Shown piece by piece: positions 1-13,600 of a stretch of DNA of 64,000 nt (positions within the stretch are counted from its first letter, which is position 1; every line of letters begins with the position of its first letter). Origin of the DNA: Hetaerina americana (lineage: Eukaryota; Arthropoda; Insecta; Odonata; Calopterygidae); assembly GCA_022747635.1 (NCBI GenBank), contig JAKTNV010000078.1:930001-994000 (forward strand), written 5' to 3'. A model generated the notes under the pieces. That model was given only the letters and a program-made list of their open reading frames with translations, was not told the origin of the DNA and did no database searches. The position numbers and the translations under genes were made by a program.

Positions 1-1950
1 ATACGAATGGGCATATGGCTGCGTATACGAATGGACATTTTGGATAGCAGGAGATAACATACATTAAATTATTAACAATGGGGAAAACCTGATCCATAAA
101 GTTCAGGAGCGAGACAGTTGCACTGTCTTTGCAGGCTTTATATAATCCTCCTCATTTGATTAAAGTCACCAAACAAAAGTGCAAAAGAAAGAAAAGGAAA
201 GACAGAAGCACTTTGGAGACTTGGAATTGAATTGAAAATGTAATTTCATTTTGAATATACATGAAAAGCCATGGAAACAGAAGAGGATTCTTAGCGAAAA
301 ATATTCAGTGTATAGAGAAGCGTAGTGGAGACAGTGGCTGGGCTCGTGATAACCACAAAGTTTAAGGTTATCATAAGTCCAAAAATGAAAACTTTCATTT
401 GGAAGAATAGGGATTTAATTCAATAATCCTAACCAGTGGACTTTATAATTAATTAGTAGACATGAGACCATACTGCTCTATTTTATTTAAAATAATCTGT
501 GCTAAAACTGACAAAATAGCACAAGTTGCATTCTTTGTTTGGCAAATACATCAGCATTATATTTTTATATGTCATTTAATTTTGAAGAACTTAATGGGCC
601 AAAAAGATGAATTATTTAGATTTATAGTGAATTTAAAATCTGCCTAAATATAAATTCGAATGCATTTATTATTTAAAAGTGTTTATTAATCCTGAATTTG
701 GATAGGAAACTTGAAAGAAATTATGATAAAATTATCTTATAAATTAAAATACAACAATATCAAATTAGATGTAAAAATATTTTATAATGATTTAAGGCTT
801 AGAATTCATGAGGGTAATCTTTATCCTTCGTTCATCAAGGAAACGAAGCACAGTAGAAATGAAAATATGATAATGTGTTTCTGAATGCATCAAAGTGTGT
901 TGAAAGGTCTCAATTTTAGAGGAATTAAATAATGGAGTAACTCAGTAGAGATTAAAGATGAAATAGGACCTACTCCAAGGAATACATTGTTAAAAAAGGT
1001 CGAGGAAGTAGGGCTGCATAATGAAATAGAAATGGGTTGGGGCACAAAGGTAAGGAAAAAGGATAGAAAGAAATATGTCATCCAAACCGGGCTGGCGTTT
1101 GTGCGATGAACGATTTAAAATTAAATAAAATATCGACCAAGAATAGAATAGAAGTATTGAAACTTTGACGTGCGGGTTCATTCAGAATGATATAATCCCG
1201 TATTTTCCTCTCTCTGTTACTATTTTTCCCCTGATTCGATCTCAGTGTGCCGCAGGAGAGAGTTTAGCAATGTTAAATGATAACTCTGTTCTAAATTCGA
1301 AATAAAAATGCGGATAAATAACTTAGATACGTATTATATCAACCCTTGCCTACTGCTTACACTGGCTGATTTAGATCGGATTGATAATGAATTTTCCAAG
1401 ATTTTTTTAATTGTTGTGAAGTATGTCTTTATAGCCAAACGTTATAAATAATTTAATTTTTCCAGCCGGAATTATGAATCCATTCGCCGTTTTAATTCTT
1501 GGTCCCGTTGAAGTAACATAGGAAATAAGCAACTTACATTGAAATTGGTGACATAATGAAGTTTCCCACAGCCCATACATAAGAGCTTGAGTCAGATAGA
1601 ACAATGTCAAATCATTTCATGGAAACAAAGAAATGAATGAATGGGTTTTCTTATTTGCTTTTTGTTGTATATATGAATTGTTCTTGGAAATAATTATCTC
1701 GAAACTTATGATACAAGATGTTATGACTATAGTAGCGTAGGCTTTTAAGAATAGTTTATAAGAAGTATGGAATAAGGATATACACCGAGACATTTACATA
1801 GTTTTCAGCATCTCGTGGATTTCGATGGTGTGTTTGGAAGAATTTGGAAATTTAATTAATTAATTCCACACTAAACAATAAATCTTGTTGATTGAACATA
1901 ATAATCAAATTAGTTACTTACAGATTCAGAAAAAATGCCTAAGGATAACA
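1..1950. other. AT-rich noncoding DNA, nothing recognised
   Basis: No frame longer than about 70 codons and none with a recognisable family signature on either strand. I saw no tRNA-like box pairs, terminal inverted repeats or long tandem arrays. Consistent with intron or intergenic DNA. Confidence 0.6.
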
Positions 1951-2050
1951 GATGCAAATAGAAACGAATGGTGATAAGCGTGGGAGTTGGCAAGGGTTTT
2001 CCATAGTGGCCAAGAATTTAAAGCTTAATACATCGATGAAATGATAAGAG

Positions 2051-2345
2051 AGCCAGGAGAATGGAGGTAGGGATACAATTAGATGTGGAACAGATTAAGT
2101 CCGTTAGATTTACGTAGGATGAAGTTTTTTTAGCCTTTCAGTCAAGGGATTGAAGTCATTATCGAAGGTATTATAGGATCAATCATAGGCATGAGAGGAA
2201 AATAAAAAAAATCACAAAAACAAAAATTAATGAGATTCACAAAATGGAGAAATGGTAAAAATTAAATACTAACGTGGGTATAAGTTAAAGCAGACGAAAC
2301 AATTCACTTGTTGGGAGGTATTCTGGATACCACTATGCAAAAAGT
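2051..2345 (+). pseudogene. Decayed LINE reverse transcriptase, late palm region
   Basis: Translation across frames resembles the part of a non-LTR retrotransposon RT that runs from the catalytic FADD motif (motif C) to the 'YLGGIL'-like segment downstream. At 2106-2123 the frame reads R-F-T-stop-D-E where functional copies read R-F-A-D-D-Q. At about 2275-2345 frames read KLKQTKQFT and then LLGGILD, with a frameshift between them. Stops and frameshifts are frequent, so it is a dead copy. It lies upstream of, and in the same orientation as, a second RT fragment that covers earlier RT motifs, so the two are out of protein order. The resemblance is to APE-type LINE RTs, recognised from memory. 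The clade is uncertain. Confidence 0.6.
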
Positions 2346-2639
2346 GTACGATCTGATGATACAAGTGTGTACAGGATAATAATCGAGGCTATTACTTAGT
2401 GAAAGGGATTGATTTTAAAACGCCAATTTAAGTTATGAGGCTAAACATTGACAGCTTCATACGAAGTGTTGATATCTGATTCGAAGGATATGTTCCAGAA
2501 AATTTGTATCGGCCATATATGTTAATTTTAATATAATGGTTTAAAGATATAAATTATAAGACAATAAGAAATCAGGGATTGCAAGCACATACTCGTACTT
2601 AGAAAGAAAGCATGGCGTAGATGGGGATAGATTTGGTGT

Positions 2640-3450
2640 AGATATACGTCTTAGCGAGATAGATAGAGAATTAAGGTAGTTGAAATCAAATAAGGCCGTG
2701 GATGTAGAACATTCACCCGAAGTTATTTGGGGAAAAAATAGGAAAAATAGTTTCCTTGGACTAATTCGTGGCTTTTGTGAGGGAGGACTTTGGCAGATTG
2801 CTCCTATTCCAAAATTAAAGAAAAGGAGCTATGTATAAGAACTATAAAACGATAAGTTAAATTTCGTCCGCAGCCTAATTAGCACTTCATGTAATCAATG
2901 ATAGGATATAGAGGAAGGAAAATGATAACTTAAGGTCAATCAGTTTCGATTCAGGAAATAAAGAGACACAAGTTATGCCATAGCAATAATGAGGTTACTA
3001 ATAGAGAGAAACATATTACTCCATCAGGATGCACATGTTTGTTTCTTAGATATCTTGAAGGCGTTTCATTGAACTTGTATGGTATAATTAATCTGAGTTT
3101 TTGCAGCATATAGGAGTAGATTGGAGGGATGGACAACTTATCCGCAAACTGCGTTTCTCAGAATGTTCAGCTGCGAGTAACTGTTTGATAGTCGGAATGG
3201 GGAGTGTTAGGAAGAGGAAAGTGTAAGACGGGTGTTCATTATTACCTGTCCTGTTAAATATATTCGTGGGGGAAATGGTCAAAGAGGCATGGAAGAAACT
3301 GGGGATAGGAATGATGGCTTCTGGGGAATTCATAAGTCAGTTAGCATTCCAGATGACTAAGCTTTCGTTAGCCAGTAATCCAGGGGGTTGATTGGTGATC
3401 ACATCAGAAAAACAGTGCGTCGATTTGAGTTGTTTGGAATGTGGGCGTGG
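2640..3450 (+). pseudogene. Decayed LINE reverse transcriptase with motifs A, B and C
   Basis: Frame-jumping + strand translation follows a LINE RT in order. A linker near 2690 reads KAVDVEHSPEVIW (functional LINEs: NKAxGxDxIPxE). PIPKLKK follows at about 2810, then QFRFRK at about 2942 and AIAIMRLLIERNI at about 2980. Motif A appears as CFLDILKAFH near 3036. VDWRDGQLIRKL comes at about 3118, then DGCSLLPVLLNIFVGEM, the motif B region, near 3227. Motif C is a degraded I-P-D-D at about 3346. Stops replace several residues and the frame shifts repeatedly. The catalytic Asp codons of motif A and of the DD pair are still visible, but no continuous protein could be made. Motif order identifies a non-LTR RT; I cannot fix the clade. 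The flank to about 3,560 may be more of the same element. Confidence 0.75.
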
Positions 3451-3559
3451 GGTCGGACGGAAGGGGTGAAATGGACGGAAGGAAAACATACGATGAAGTG
3501 CTATGCATGGAGGCGTAGCAGAGAAGAAATTTGGTGGCGATCAAAAGGAGACTGCCCAG

Positions 3560-5480
3560 ATGAATATAAAGTATTTTGATTGACGATAGATTGTTGAAAA
3601 TCGTTATTGTTTTTGTTGCTGTTCTATTACTGTACTGTGTGCCTAACGGTTTTCCCTTAAACAGGGTAAAACGTTAGGCAAATAAGGAAGTGGTGAGTAA
3701 AGAATAACCATGTTGGACCGAATGAAGGGGGGGAGGAAGAATGCAGAATTGAAAAATGGTTTATTTTAGTGTTGCACGACAGGTTGTGTGTGTTTAGGAA
3801 AGGCAAGCATATGTATCGTTGGTCAGTTTTTTTACGAAAACTTACCGTAAAAACGTACCCTATATTGCAATAATAATGTAACATAAACTAAAGAGAAGAA
3901 AATAAACTGGAGAGGAGTACAAACGATTGTAAAATTGACTGAGAAATGGAGGAAGAATTATAGAAAATTCAAGTAGACAAAAAATGCTTACTTATCGAGA
4001 TTGGAGTCCTATTGAGACGAAATGAATTGTTGGAGGCTCAAAACTAATGAAATATTAAAGCTAAAAATAAGAGAGAGAAATAGAATGTTTTGAAAAATAT
4101 TTTGAAGTATAATGGGGAATTGACGGCAAGTATTAAGTGCAGAGAAATTAGTGATTCGTTTCTCATGGGTGTTAATACTTTAGGACACGAATGAAAGCAT
4201 CGGGCGGTTTCAACAAAACCGAATAAATATACAAATATGAGAGATGGAGATTAAATGAATAAATACTTTTGAACGCCTTTGAATCTATCCCATATTCTAA
4301 ATTAGGAAATTGGACGGAAATATTTGTGACTTAAATTTGTACGTCTGGGAAATAGCAATGAGTTCTCGATGGCTCTAAATGAAACAGAGAAGTTGTCGAG
4401 TATCCCAGGTTTAGGTAATATACAAGGAATTTAAAGGTTGATTGATAAGGGAGAGTAGAAGGGGCTCGCCAACTACATAGCTTTACTAAGCGTGAAACCT
4501 GTCATTTAACGTTTTCTTTTCCCTATTAAGTCCGTGGTTTTCTAAGAAGATTCGATTCCCAGAGAACCGCAAGGCTTAGGTTTTGAGGTAATGGAGACTA
4601 GAGGCATCACCATAATGTGAGCTTGGGACAAAGTGGTCAGAATCTGAGAACTCACTCTACCCATTCCAGTGATGGTTTTTCCTGACGTTAATGCGTAGTT
4701 TGTCGACAAACAAAATTATAATAGAAACAAAATGTAACTATCTGCCAGAAGCAAAATAGTTCAAGTTTGCTGAAGGAAAAAATCATATCAAAGGGGAGCT
4801 TATTCAAGCAAAATAATAGCTAATGCAGTTTAATGCATATGTTGTGCCTAAACTTGTGCTCCTACAAAATGTATTTACGTTGGAAATAGTAGAGCCATAG
4901 TGAAAAAACTGTGCTATAGTTTTCAGGAAATAAGATGTTAATAACCAATATACTGTATTAAGCTAAAGAAAAAATTTTTGGCATTTTAAATGTAGAATTA
5001 AATTTTGGAGTTTATTTTCTCCTCCGAAAGTGATAGATATGTTGGTATGCTGCAGGTTTTATATTAAAACAATAAATTCTGTAATATTGTGTGGTCATTT
5101 ATTCATAAATTCTTAATCTAAAATATGTGAAATGTCAAGGGATGACGTTATTTCTATTAAACCCACCTCCTCATAATGACCCCAGGATTCATACACGTAT
5201 TGACATACCCAACAATCAATCCAACCGTTTTTATGTTTTCGATTTGAGTAAAATACACACAATACAATTTTGAATTCAATTTACTAAGTTATTTAGACAT
5301 TTTATCGATGCAGATTTGGCAGTAATTACTCCATCTAATGCGGGTTATTTCCCAGATGTATACTCCATTTCCAGCCAATAAACTAGTTTTACAACTTTCA
5401 TTTTCCTTATATTCAAACGCAATCGCATGTTCACGGTTTCTTTAAATGCCTCATTTGCCGTTCTCACTGCGCGAAGTTAA
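3560..5480. other. AT-rich noncoding DNA
   Basis: No convincing gene. A short stretch at 4550-4580 contains a tRNA B-box-like GATTCGATTCC, but I found no A box at the right spacing, so I do not call it a SINE. Parts near 3,930-4,120 could be further LINE decay but carry no motif I can defend. Confidence 0.5.
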
Positions 5481-5489
5481 GCGAAATGT

Positions 5490-5730
5490 CGCCAGATGCC
5501 GTGGTCAGCGTTCCAGTCGCTAGTGAACTGCTGTGAGTTTACCGGAATAGCCCACGTGGTAGCGCCACTGTCCCTTCCCTGCAGCTCTCTCTCCTTCCTT
5601 AGCTTTCACCTCTCCTCTCCGACATTGCCTCAGGTCGTTACATGCATTTGCCTCCAGGGCCTCCTCACCTCCACGGTCGGTTTGGTAGCGTATTTTTTGG
5701 GTGGGCGGGCACGGCCGCCCTCACAAAAAA
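5490..5730. other. GC-richer, pyrimidine-rich patch
   Basis: Clear jump in C+T and CpG content over the AT-rich flanks. An 85-codon + strand frame (5496-5753) is open because the composition lacks stops. It shows no domain. The patch runs directly into a tail-like sequence at 5,690-5,855. Confidence 0.5.
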
Positions 5731-5855
5731 TGTCATGCAAAGAAGTTGAATAGCCTAAAATTTTTTAGACCGTGCTTTCACAATAATACGTTGCCCTGCC
5801 ACACACCCTGGCGGTGGCTTGCAGGGTATAAAAATAAATAAATCAAAAATAAAAA
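5690..5855 (+). repeat. Probable retroposon 3' end with AAATAAAT-type tail
   Basis: A small GC-rich hairpin (GGGCGG / CCGCCC, about 5702-5719) is followed by a C/G-balanced stretch and then an abrupt A-rich tail built from AAAATAAATAAAT (about 5828-5845). A sharp junction to a short A-rich simple repeat is typical of SINE or LINE 3' ends. I found no tRNA promoter boxes here, so the family is unknown. A similar tail occurs at about 16,619-16,634. Confidence 0.35.
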
Positions 5856-5859
5856 TACG

Positions 5860-8800
5860 TTAATGACTTGGCCCTCATGAATCACGCCATAATTTTAGAA
5901 TTAAATGTACCATCCATGTTGGAATTGATTCTTAAAACAACAAAAAAGCACTTTTAAATATTGGTGAGGATTTGAACAACGTTTCAGCATGATATAATAA
6001 ATTACCACGAGTAGAATAATTTTCAAACTACAAATGCATTTTAGGAAATGTTCCATTTAACCACCCACGTCTTACTTGAGCCCTATCACATGAAAATGAA
6101 CTACGTCGGGAGTTTCCGAATTGAGTTTTCCTATTCAAAATGTTTGGAGGCATATGTAAAATAATATGGTTTATTCTTTTTTTATTCAAAGGTCTGTACT
6201 TTTGGCAATTACAGAAACACCAATAAACTTAAGCAATCAACCACAGGTTTTTTTCACGTTTAGGTAAGGATATTCAGATTTAATATTCGATAAATAAAAG
6301 TAATAATATCACTTGAAGTTCCGTCGCTCTAGGTTTAGTGTGTTTTAAATGGACTTGGAAAAAAAATAAGCTACATAGCAGTGAATGCAAGATACGATTC
6401 AAGGAATTGATTAGAATCTGCTACTTGCTGTTATCCTTCAGCACTGACATCCGACGACAACGAGAAGTTAGGTAGCTAGTTAATGCCTAGTAGACCTGGA
6501 ATGCCAATAGACTTAAATAAGAATGTTGCTCGTAATTTATCGAAGTATTTACTTTTGCATCACATCAGGGCTTGGCACCGAAGTGAATCTTCTGTACTCT
6601 CTAAGATGTGATTGATAACCTCAATTTGTAAAATTGTACGTAGATATCTGTTCAGCTTATTTCTTAGCGCCTAAAACATCTCTCTCTAGATTCTAATAGA
6701 TAGATGCAGTAATTCTCTTGGCTTTTCATTAATCGAATTTTACCTTTGAAATAAACTCAAGATTTATTGAGGAAGGGGTTCCAACATGTATCGGAAATTG
6801 AAAATTTTGATTGAAACATTTCTGTGGACTTTAAAATATCACTCAAGGCTTCTTCAGCAAATAATCAGATCAAAGGATATTCACGATGAAATATAGGTTT
6901 GTAGGTAAATAAAGATTCTTGATGTTGCTCTCCGATTTCTGCCAATGAGCAATGGAAATTGATCACCCAACTAAAATATTTACATAACTTCCAAGCAACA
7001 GTTTCAAATTCAAAGAAACCGCTGGAGATAGACGACATTGACTTAAAATGGAGTCATCCGCTAATGTACCATGCAATAAGATCTCTCCAGCACCTACCGC
7101 TAAGATTACCACCTCAGCCTTGATGACGTCAGTCATTCTTATTAATGTTAGGCAACACGCAGACCTGGTAGGTATTTTTATGTTGCATAACGCTCGGGAT
7201 GGTTCCTGCCATTCCACATTCTCTTGGTATATGCAAGATAATTATCATGAAATAAGATAGTATATTTAATAGAATACGAATGCCTGTACGCTTTGGACAC
7301 AAACGGTAGGAATAATATTCCTAGAAGATGAGAAATACTATATAAATTTATTAAAGTAATTGAGAATATCGTCATTACAATGGAACAGCAATCCCAGTAA
7401 TCATTAGTTTTTCCATGGGACCTAGCTAGGAAAATTTGAGTATTTGTTACAATGAGGTTTAATACCTCTAAAATATTTCTAAGAGTTAAAAATTAAAGTA
7501 GCCAATTTTGGTATCTAAACATATGCTAATGGAAATGATGAGTTGATGATAATTGTTATGTTTTATTACCATAATAACTATTCTAACTATTACCATAATA
7601 CTACTGAACACTCGTCCAGCGTGTAAAAAACCTTCCATTGAAGAAACTACTAATCATTCAACTTCAACATTCCTTTCATTCACTAGCAAAGTGCTGAACT
7701 ATCTTTAATGTTGAAAGTTAAAGTTGAAAGGATAATCTGCAACTATTCTTATTTGATCCCATCATTTTGCAACTTAGTGAAAATTAAATGAAGATGTAGC
7801 ATATTAAATTCGACTTATTTTGAAAAGATCATAATTTTTTTCTTTTAAAGTTCATCATGTACATTACTCTGATTTCCACGCAATCGTGAATTTCATATTT
7901 ATCTTTGGTATTCATTATTAAATTCTCAAAGAATTACATTCGATTGGGCATTATCCGTTGTACCAACGAACAAATATAAGGAAAACTGAATGCTAGGAGG
8001 AAGAAATATTTGCATAAATATACATGTCCCAAGGGTGCCTAATATTAACGATCCAGGTATGTCTAGATAAGAAAGATGGCGAAAGAATGAGTAGTTGAAT
8101 TTGTTAAATAGAGGGTAATTCTTTCTCAAACCTTAGTTTTAAAAATTCATATTCATCATGATTGAAAATAGAAGTTAGTTTAAGGATATTTAATGCAAAT
8201 ATTTGATTGAACAATTTTACTTTTCCTTCAGAAATTATATAAGTATGTTTTAAATATTTCTCTATTTGATACCTTGTGTACTCGATTTGCTGTCTCCCCA
8301 GGACTGCATCATGGTTATCCTTGGACGCTCCTTCATAATAACCCTGGTTCAATTAGTCTTCCACTATTGCTAAGAGGAAGCTTAAGTGCCCACAGCAAAA
8401 ACATGTCAAATTTCTACGTTTTATAATGATTTTAAATGTTTCTCGAGGGTCCGTAATTCATGCCTCTTATATATTCTCTCTTGTCAAACCTTAGAAATAA
8501 ATATTTTCATATAGAATATCCACTAATTCCGAATAATAATTCCACCACCGGTAGTAAAAGTATATTATATATTAACCTTCCATAGATATTCGATGCATTT
8601 TTTAAATTTCATGGTTTACTTTTCTGCGGTTGTGCACATTTCATCTTTTGAAATGTCTTTTAGAATAGTTGTTCACCATTAAGATTTGTTTCTTGTTTTT
8701 TTCTATAGGTTGTGCTCCTTATGACCAAATAGCAATTATATTCTTATCCGTGGATGGATTCACCAATTAAAATTAATGATGATGTTTCTTAAAAATAATT

Positions 8801-8940
8801 CTTCAGCGGATAATTGCATTTGTCTTGTCTATATTGCTTAATCTTCAATCTACATTGAATAATCATTTTCTCAAACTTAATACAAACCACAAGCGGCTTA
8901 GTTTGTTCTCTCATTCTTTACTTATAGTATATCATATCCT
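5860..8940. other. AT-rich noncoding DNA
   Basis: Nothing recognised apart from a ratchet-like splice motif at 6,250-6,269. The patch at 6,963-7,260 is open on both strands (84 and 70 codons) with no family resemblance. Confidence 0.5.
6246..6269 (+). promoter_or_regulatory. Ratchet-like motif: T-rich tract, TTTAG|GTAAGG
   Basis: A T run and TTTAG (AG at 6262-6263) abut GTAAGG, a usable 5' splice consensus. This is the arrangement of a recursive-splicing ratchet point, but the pyrimidine tract is broken by CACG. Alternatively a chance match. Confidence 0.2.
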
Positions 8941-8945
8941 TTGTG

Positions 8946-8980
8946 AATAAAGAAATTAGCTCTTGCCCAATTTCTTTATT
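8946..8980. repeat. Perfect 12-bp inverted repeat, 11-nt loop
   Basis: AATAAAGAAATT at 8946-8957 is exactly complementary to AATTTCTTTATT at 8969-8980, separated by AGCTCTTGCCC. This could form a cruciform or RNA hairpin, but it is AT-rich and too short for a microRNA precursor. Confidence 0.85.
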
Positions 8981-8984
8981 TAGC

Positions 8985-10610
8985 CTTAAGTGTAATTGAT
9001 TTATCCTGAGTTATGTTTGGCGAATAGGTATTTATACTCTCATTTCAACTCTCTTTTGTCATTATGAGGTGATCCAAATGCTTTCGAATTTAATCATAAT
9101 ATTCTAGTATGCATGAATACATCATCTTCCAAGCTTAAGAATTCTAATAGTCTACTGGTTTTCCCAACTCCTTTCCCTAGAATATCTTAAGGGTTAAAGA
9201 ATCTTTTCTTTAGCCTTAGCTCTTTTTAAATCCAAATCATAAAAGAATTATTTTTTTCATCCAAAATTTTATGATAACATTTTCTTAAAATCTTTCTGGA
9301 AACAAATGAGAAAGTTATTGAGCCCCCTTTCTTGAAAAACTAAAAACATTTAGCGAGTCAAAGAGCTATGAATTAAATGAGCCCAAGTATCTTATAAAAA
9401 ACCACCTTTGGTTGGTTTTGTGAATGTTTACTCCATAGAAGAAAGTAGATCGGGAAGAATGGCGGAAATTGATGTCTCAAAAATATTGACAATATAACTT
9501 TTACACTAATTTATATAATGGCTATCATTGAAGTACTAAATGCATAAGAAAGTCAAAATCATTCAATAATTATATATAATCAAGTGATTACTGAATTAAA
9601 TTCAAAGCATTGTGCTTTAAAATTCATAAAAATAGCTTTTGCAATTTTTAATGGAACTAACTACTTCAGCTCACACGTACGTTAAATTACTCTTCTTTTT
9701 CATGAATAATATTGTTTCTAATACAAACCAACACCCAGGCAAACTTAAACACTTCGTACAGTTTATTACGATATGACACCTAATAAAAATTCATAAGCTC
9801 TCTCGAGTTGGGCTGTACGAAGAATCAGTGATGGCGCCAATTTATCTCCGGAACGTTTTGCTCGAGTGGATTTTACACTTACTATATTATGTTCTGTAAT
9901 AACAATGCATGGAAGGAGCTGGGAATGGGTGCTTCTTGCATTAATGACGAGGTAATATCCCGTTGTCTTCCACTTAAGTACTACAGAAATGTGTTTTTTT
10001 GGAAACAGAAGTAAAATGAAAACTAAAGTACCAAAACCCCTCGTATGAATCTGGATGTATACACTGCTACTAAATCACAATTAAGAACACATTTATATTC
10101 CTCCGGCCTTCTTCTAGTACCGTCACTATTTCCTTCTTCTTTTTCCTTCAAAGATTAGGACTCTCTGCCTGTTCCAGACTCATTTTCACCATCTAGTTCT
10201 TGGTCTTCCATTTTTTTTTCTTTCACGATAGCTTATATTCTATAGCTTTCTTTGATACTCTCTCTGTGAGCATCTGCACTACATTTTCTTTTTATTTGGT
10301 TTAAATTCGCTTTCCTGGCCTCATTTTTAGGGTTCGGCAAGAGCCCCGTAGACTCCTTATATGGACAGTTTAATAATTCGCTTATTTTTGCATTTAATTT
10401 TACGATTCGTTTGCTATTACTCGTGCTCATCTTATGCATTAAATTTTTAAAACGCAAGATAGTTTTTGGCACAGGCGCGACTTGCGACATTGAATAGCTA
10501 GACCTCGGAATACAGAAGTTCCGTTTGAGCAGTGCGCTTTTTCTAACGGATTAGAAAGGAAATTTTTAGCTATAGCTATCAGGACCATAGTATAAATCAC
10601 AAATGAGAAT
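8985..10610. other. AT-rich noncoding DNA
   Basis: No supported gene or element. The 85-codon minus frame at 10,233-10,490 is K/N/S-rich and matches no family I know. Confidence 0.5.
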
Positions 10611-10616
10611 ATACTA

Positions 10617-10618
<2 letters not shown>

Positions 10619-10659
<41 letters not shown>
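10619..10659. repeat. (AT)n microsatellite
   Basis: 41 bases of uninterrupted alternating A and T. It explains the Tyr-Ile run in an overlapping minus-strand frame, which is not a real protein. Confidence 0.98.
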
Positions 10660-10660
<1 letters not shown>

Positions 10661-13600
10661 CCTGAATTGGACCATAATATAACTGCTTTTTAAATATTAT
10701 TTGACGCTGCTACAGGAACATCACATTTCAATCGTTTTAACTAAACCCATCGTAATAATCAAATTAAATTGATGTGACGAAATAAACTATTTACTTCATC
10801 AATTGTGTGAGAGTAATTTAAAAATATGTGTTTGTTTCAGTAAATATTAATAATGCGAATAGTGAATCATTTCATATTATGTTACAAGATAAAAAGTAAA
10901 ATTATTTGCAATGAAAACCTTTACATGCACAAATTACTAGTACAAGTTTACTCGTAATTACTTTATCAATATTTCCTTCAGTTGTTTCCTTAGTGTTTCC
11001 ATGCTTGACAAGCAATATTTGCGCAAAAAACTAACAAACTAATTACACAAAACAGTAAAAGAGATAATTATATTTACTTTTAGTATCAAATAATTCTTGC
11101 CCTCATAAAAGTTTAAATGGTAAAATGGAGGACTCGCGGGAATTTCAAAATGTGAGGACATTTTGACGGGAAGTAAGAATGGAATTGTTATCGGAATTAC
11201 TTGGCCAATGTAAAGGGAGTCTGCAAGACGAATGAAAAGAGGGGGTAAATAGAATTGTAAAGGAATGAAAGTGTAGCATTGGCAGCCAGCATAAACTTCT
11301 CTTAAATGCCATGGTTTTTAGAAAGGGCAATTAGTAGTCGAATTGGAGTAGTGAAAGAATATTTTTCGTTCATTTATTTCCCTTATTATTGTTAAAAATT
11401 GATTAAAAACTGCAAAAATCGGTAAAATAGAAAAAGTTTGGTCTTACGGTGGACCAAATGTCCTTCTATCCTCCGCAGTCTAAAGTAGACCATTCATATT
11501 CAGATTTCTCAGAGGTAATATTATTTTTATCATTATTTATTATTATATTGATCTCGTTTCAATTAGGCAATTTTCCTGGTGCCAACGGTCAAGTCTGGTC
11601 AACAGTCACTCTTGCAATGCACATACATGCATACACAAGAAGAACTGATATGAAACAAAATGCTCTTACGTATATAAAATGACACTTAAAGATTACCAAC
11701 CACACCTTTACCGTCACACAAGGGCTAGGCTCACACCATACCTAAAACGCTCCGTCCATCACCGCATTCCTTCCACAAACACGCACTCTTCAATTTCATA
11801 AACCGTTCAAAATCCGCACCATTAACTCATCATTCACTTTTGTCATGCAGATTCTCACGCCGTCCACATCACATACAAACAATATTTTAATTAGCACATT
11901 AGTGTAATAATCACTGATCAATGAAGTTTAACACCCAGTGGCCGCTTTACACTTATTTTTAACACTCCTAAAATTGGATGGAAAGGGCTCAAACAAACCT
12001 CCAGGTAATAAACGCGCTGATATAAACAAGTGCCTTAAGATGTCGCTATACTTGAAATAACTTCTGTAAATATCAGTTAAACGATGGAAGACAAAATTTT
12101 AAAGGTTGACACTGCTTGGAATGCTAGAAATAAATATATTACTGGCAATATGTATATTCTTACTTGGGCATGAATTGAGGGATAATGAGAAGCAATACTA
12201 TAAGCAAATGAATATGGTACAATTAAAGACGGTGGGTGAGAAATTAAGTTGCAATTGCAGAAATCAGAACACGAAGTTGTAGTGATTTTCATCATAAACA
12301 TTCAGTACAAATGCTGTTATTAGATGTTGGTTAAGGGTGCTGAAATAGTATATGCAAATATGAAGATAAAAGTGTGATTGGATGTTAAAGCAGTAAATTA
12401 TGCCAAAACATATGAAATATTAGGATTAGGTGATTCGCTATATAAAGGATCTCATAGACTACTCATGCATAGGTACGTTGAGAACTAATCAATTAGAGGG
12501 ACAAGAAACATCAATGTCATGTGCTAAAGGAAGATGCCAACTGTGGGCGATTGATAAATAATACATTTTCCAGCTAGTACAAAGGCGTGAAGCATCAAAA
12601 AATCATCACCTTAATCTATTTTTACTTTCATTTTAAAAAATTTAGGATTCTTATAGAAATTTTTGGATTTCCAGTATTTTCACCGGTTGAAGACAAATTA
12701 CTCCGAGTAAAATTACAAATCAAGAAAGATAAAAATTTAAAGGCTTAAATTGTTACTATGTGAATAAAATTATTGAAATGTATCATATAAAACTATATTA
12801 ACGGTTTATTTGTATAAATAATTAGTTTGGAGGCTCGAAGTTGTAATAAATGAAATAGTATAGCAATGAGATCATATCCCAGCATGATTTTCCTTGGGAG
12901 TGCTTACGTTTTAAGATTTACGAGACCAAGGAGTTAAAGAGACCAAAATTGTTGATAAGGCAGGATATCTGCTCAGGGTTAGCAAAAAAAGTGAAATGTC
13001 TATCTTAGTTTAAAATTTCATATTATTTTTAAAATGCGTTCAACGATAGTAGAGGTAGGTATTCATTGTACCCGTTTTCCTACGCTAATTATTACTATTA
13101 ACACAATAACTTCAACTGTGTATTCTATAATTGTCATAGTTACGAATTTATTAACGAATCTATCGATTAATAAGCCAATTATATTATTTACATTATGATA
13201 AAATTTTCCCCCATACTATCTATATTAGCTTAGATTTTTTTGTTTTCTTCTATAATACCAATTTCTCAACCAAGATTTTCTCGGACTATGTTGTTGTAAA
13301 CTGTATTCTCCGTTGTAATACCTTTTTCTTAATTCTGTTGGAATAAATATTCATTTTCCTCACCATTCATAGCTTTAGTTTAACTACGATTTGAAGGACA
13401 AGAAAAAAGTGGCTAATGGTACTTTTATATCATACATTATTTTAAAATATCCGGACAAAAACAGTAGATTAACACGTAAATGAATTGTTATTGAAAATGA
13501 AAAGAACTGAAAAACAATACCGTTATTTTGCTCGTGCTTCCATAAGTATTACCTCATGCATTATAACTCGAACACATGAGAGAAATGTAAGAATCTTTTT

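Noticed and set aside
4550..4580. SINE B box GATTCGATTCC
   Set aside because: No A box at tRNA spacing and no recognisable body or tail.
7124..7131. Perfect CRE palindrome TGACGTCA (also at 27351-27358)
   Set aside because: An 8-base word is expected about once in 64 kb, and no promoter context was seen.
6963..7260. Possible exon open on both strands
   Set aside because: No family match, no convincing splice-site pair, and frames on both strands equally open.
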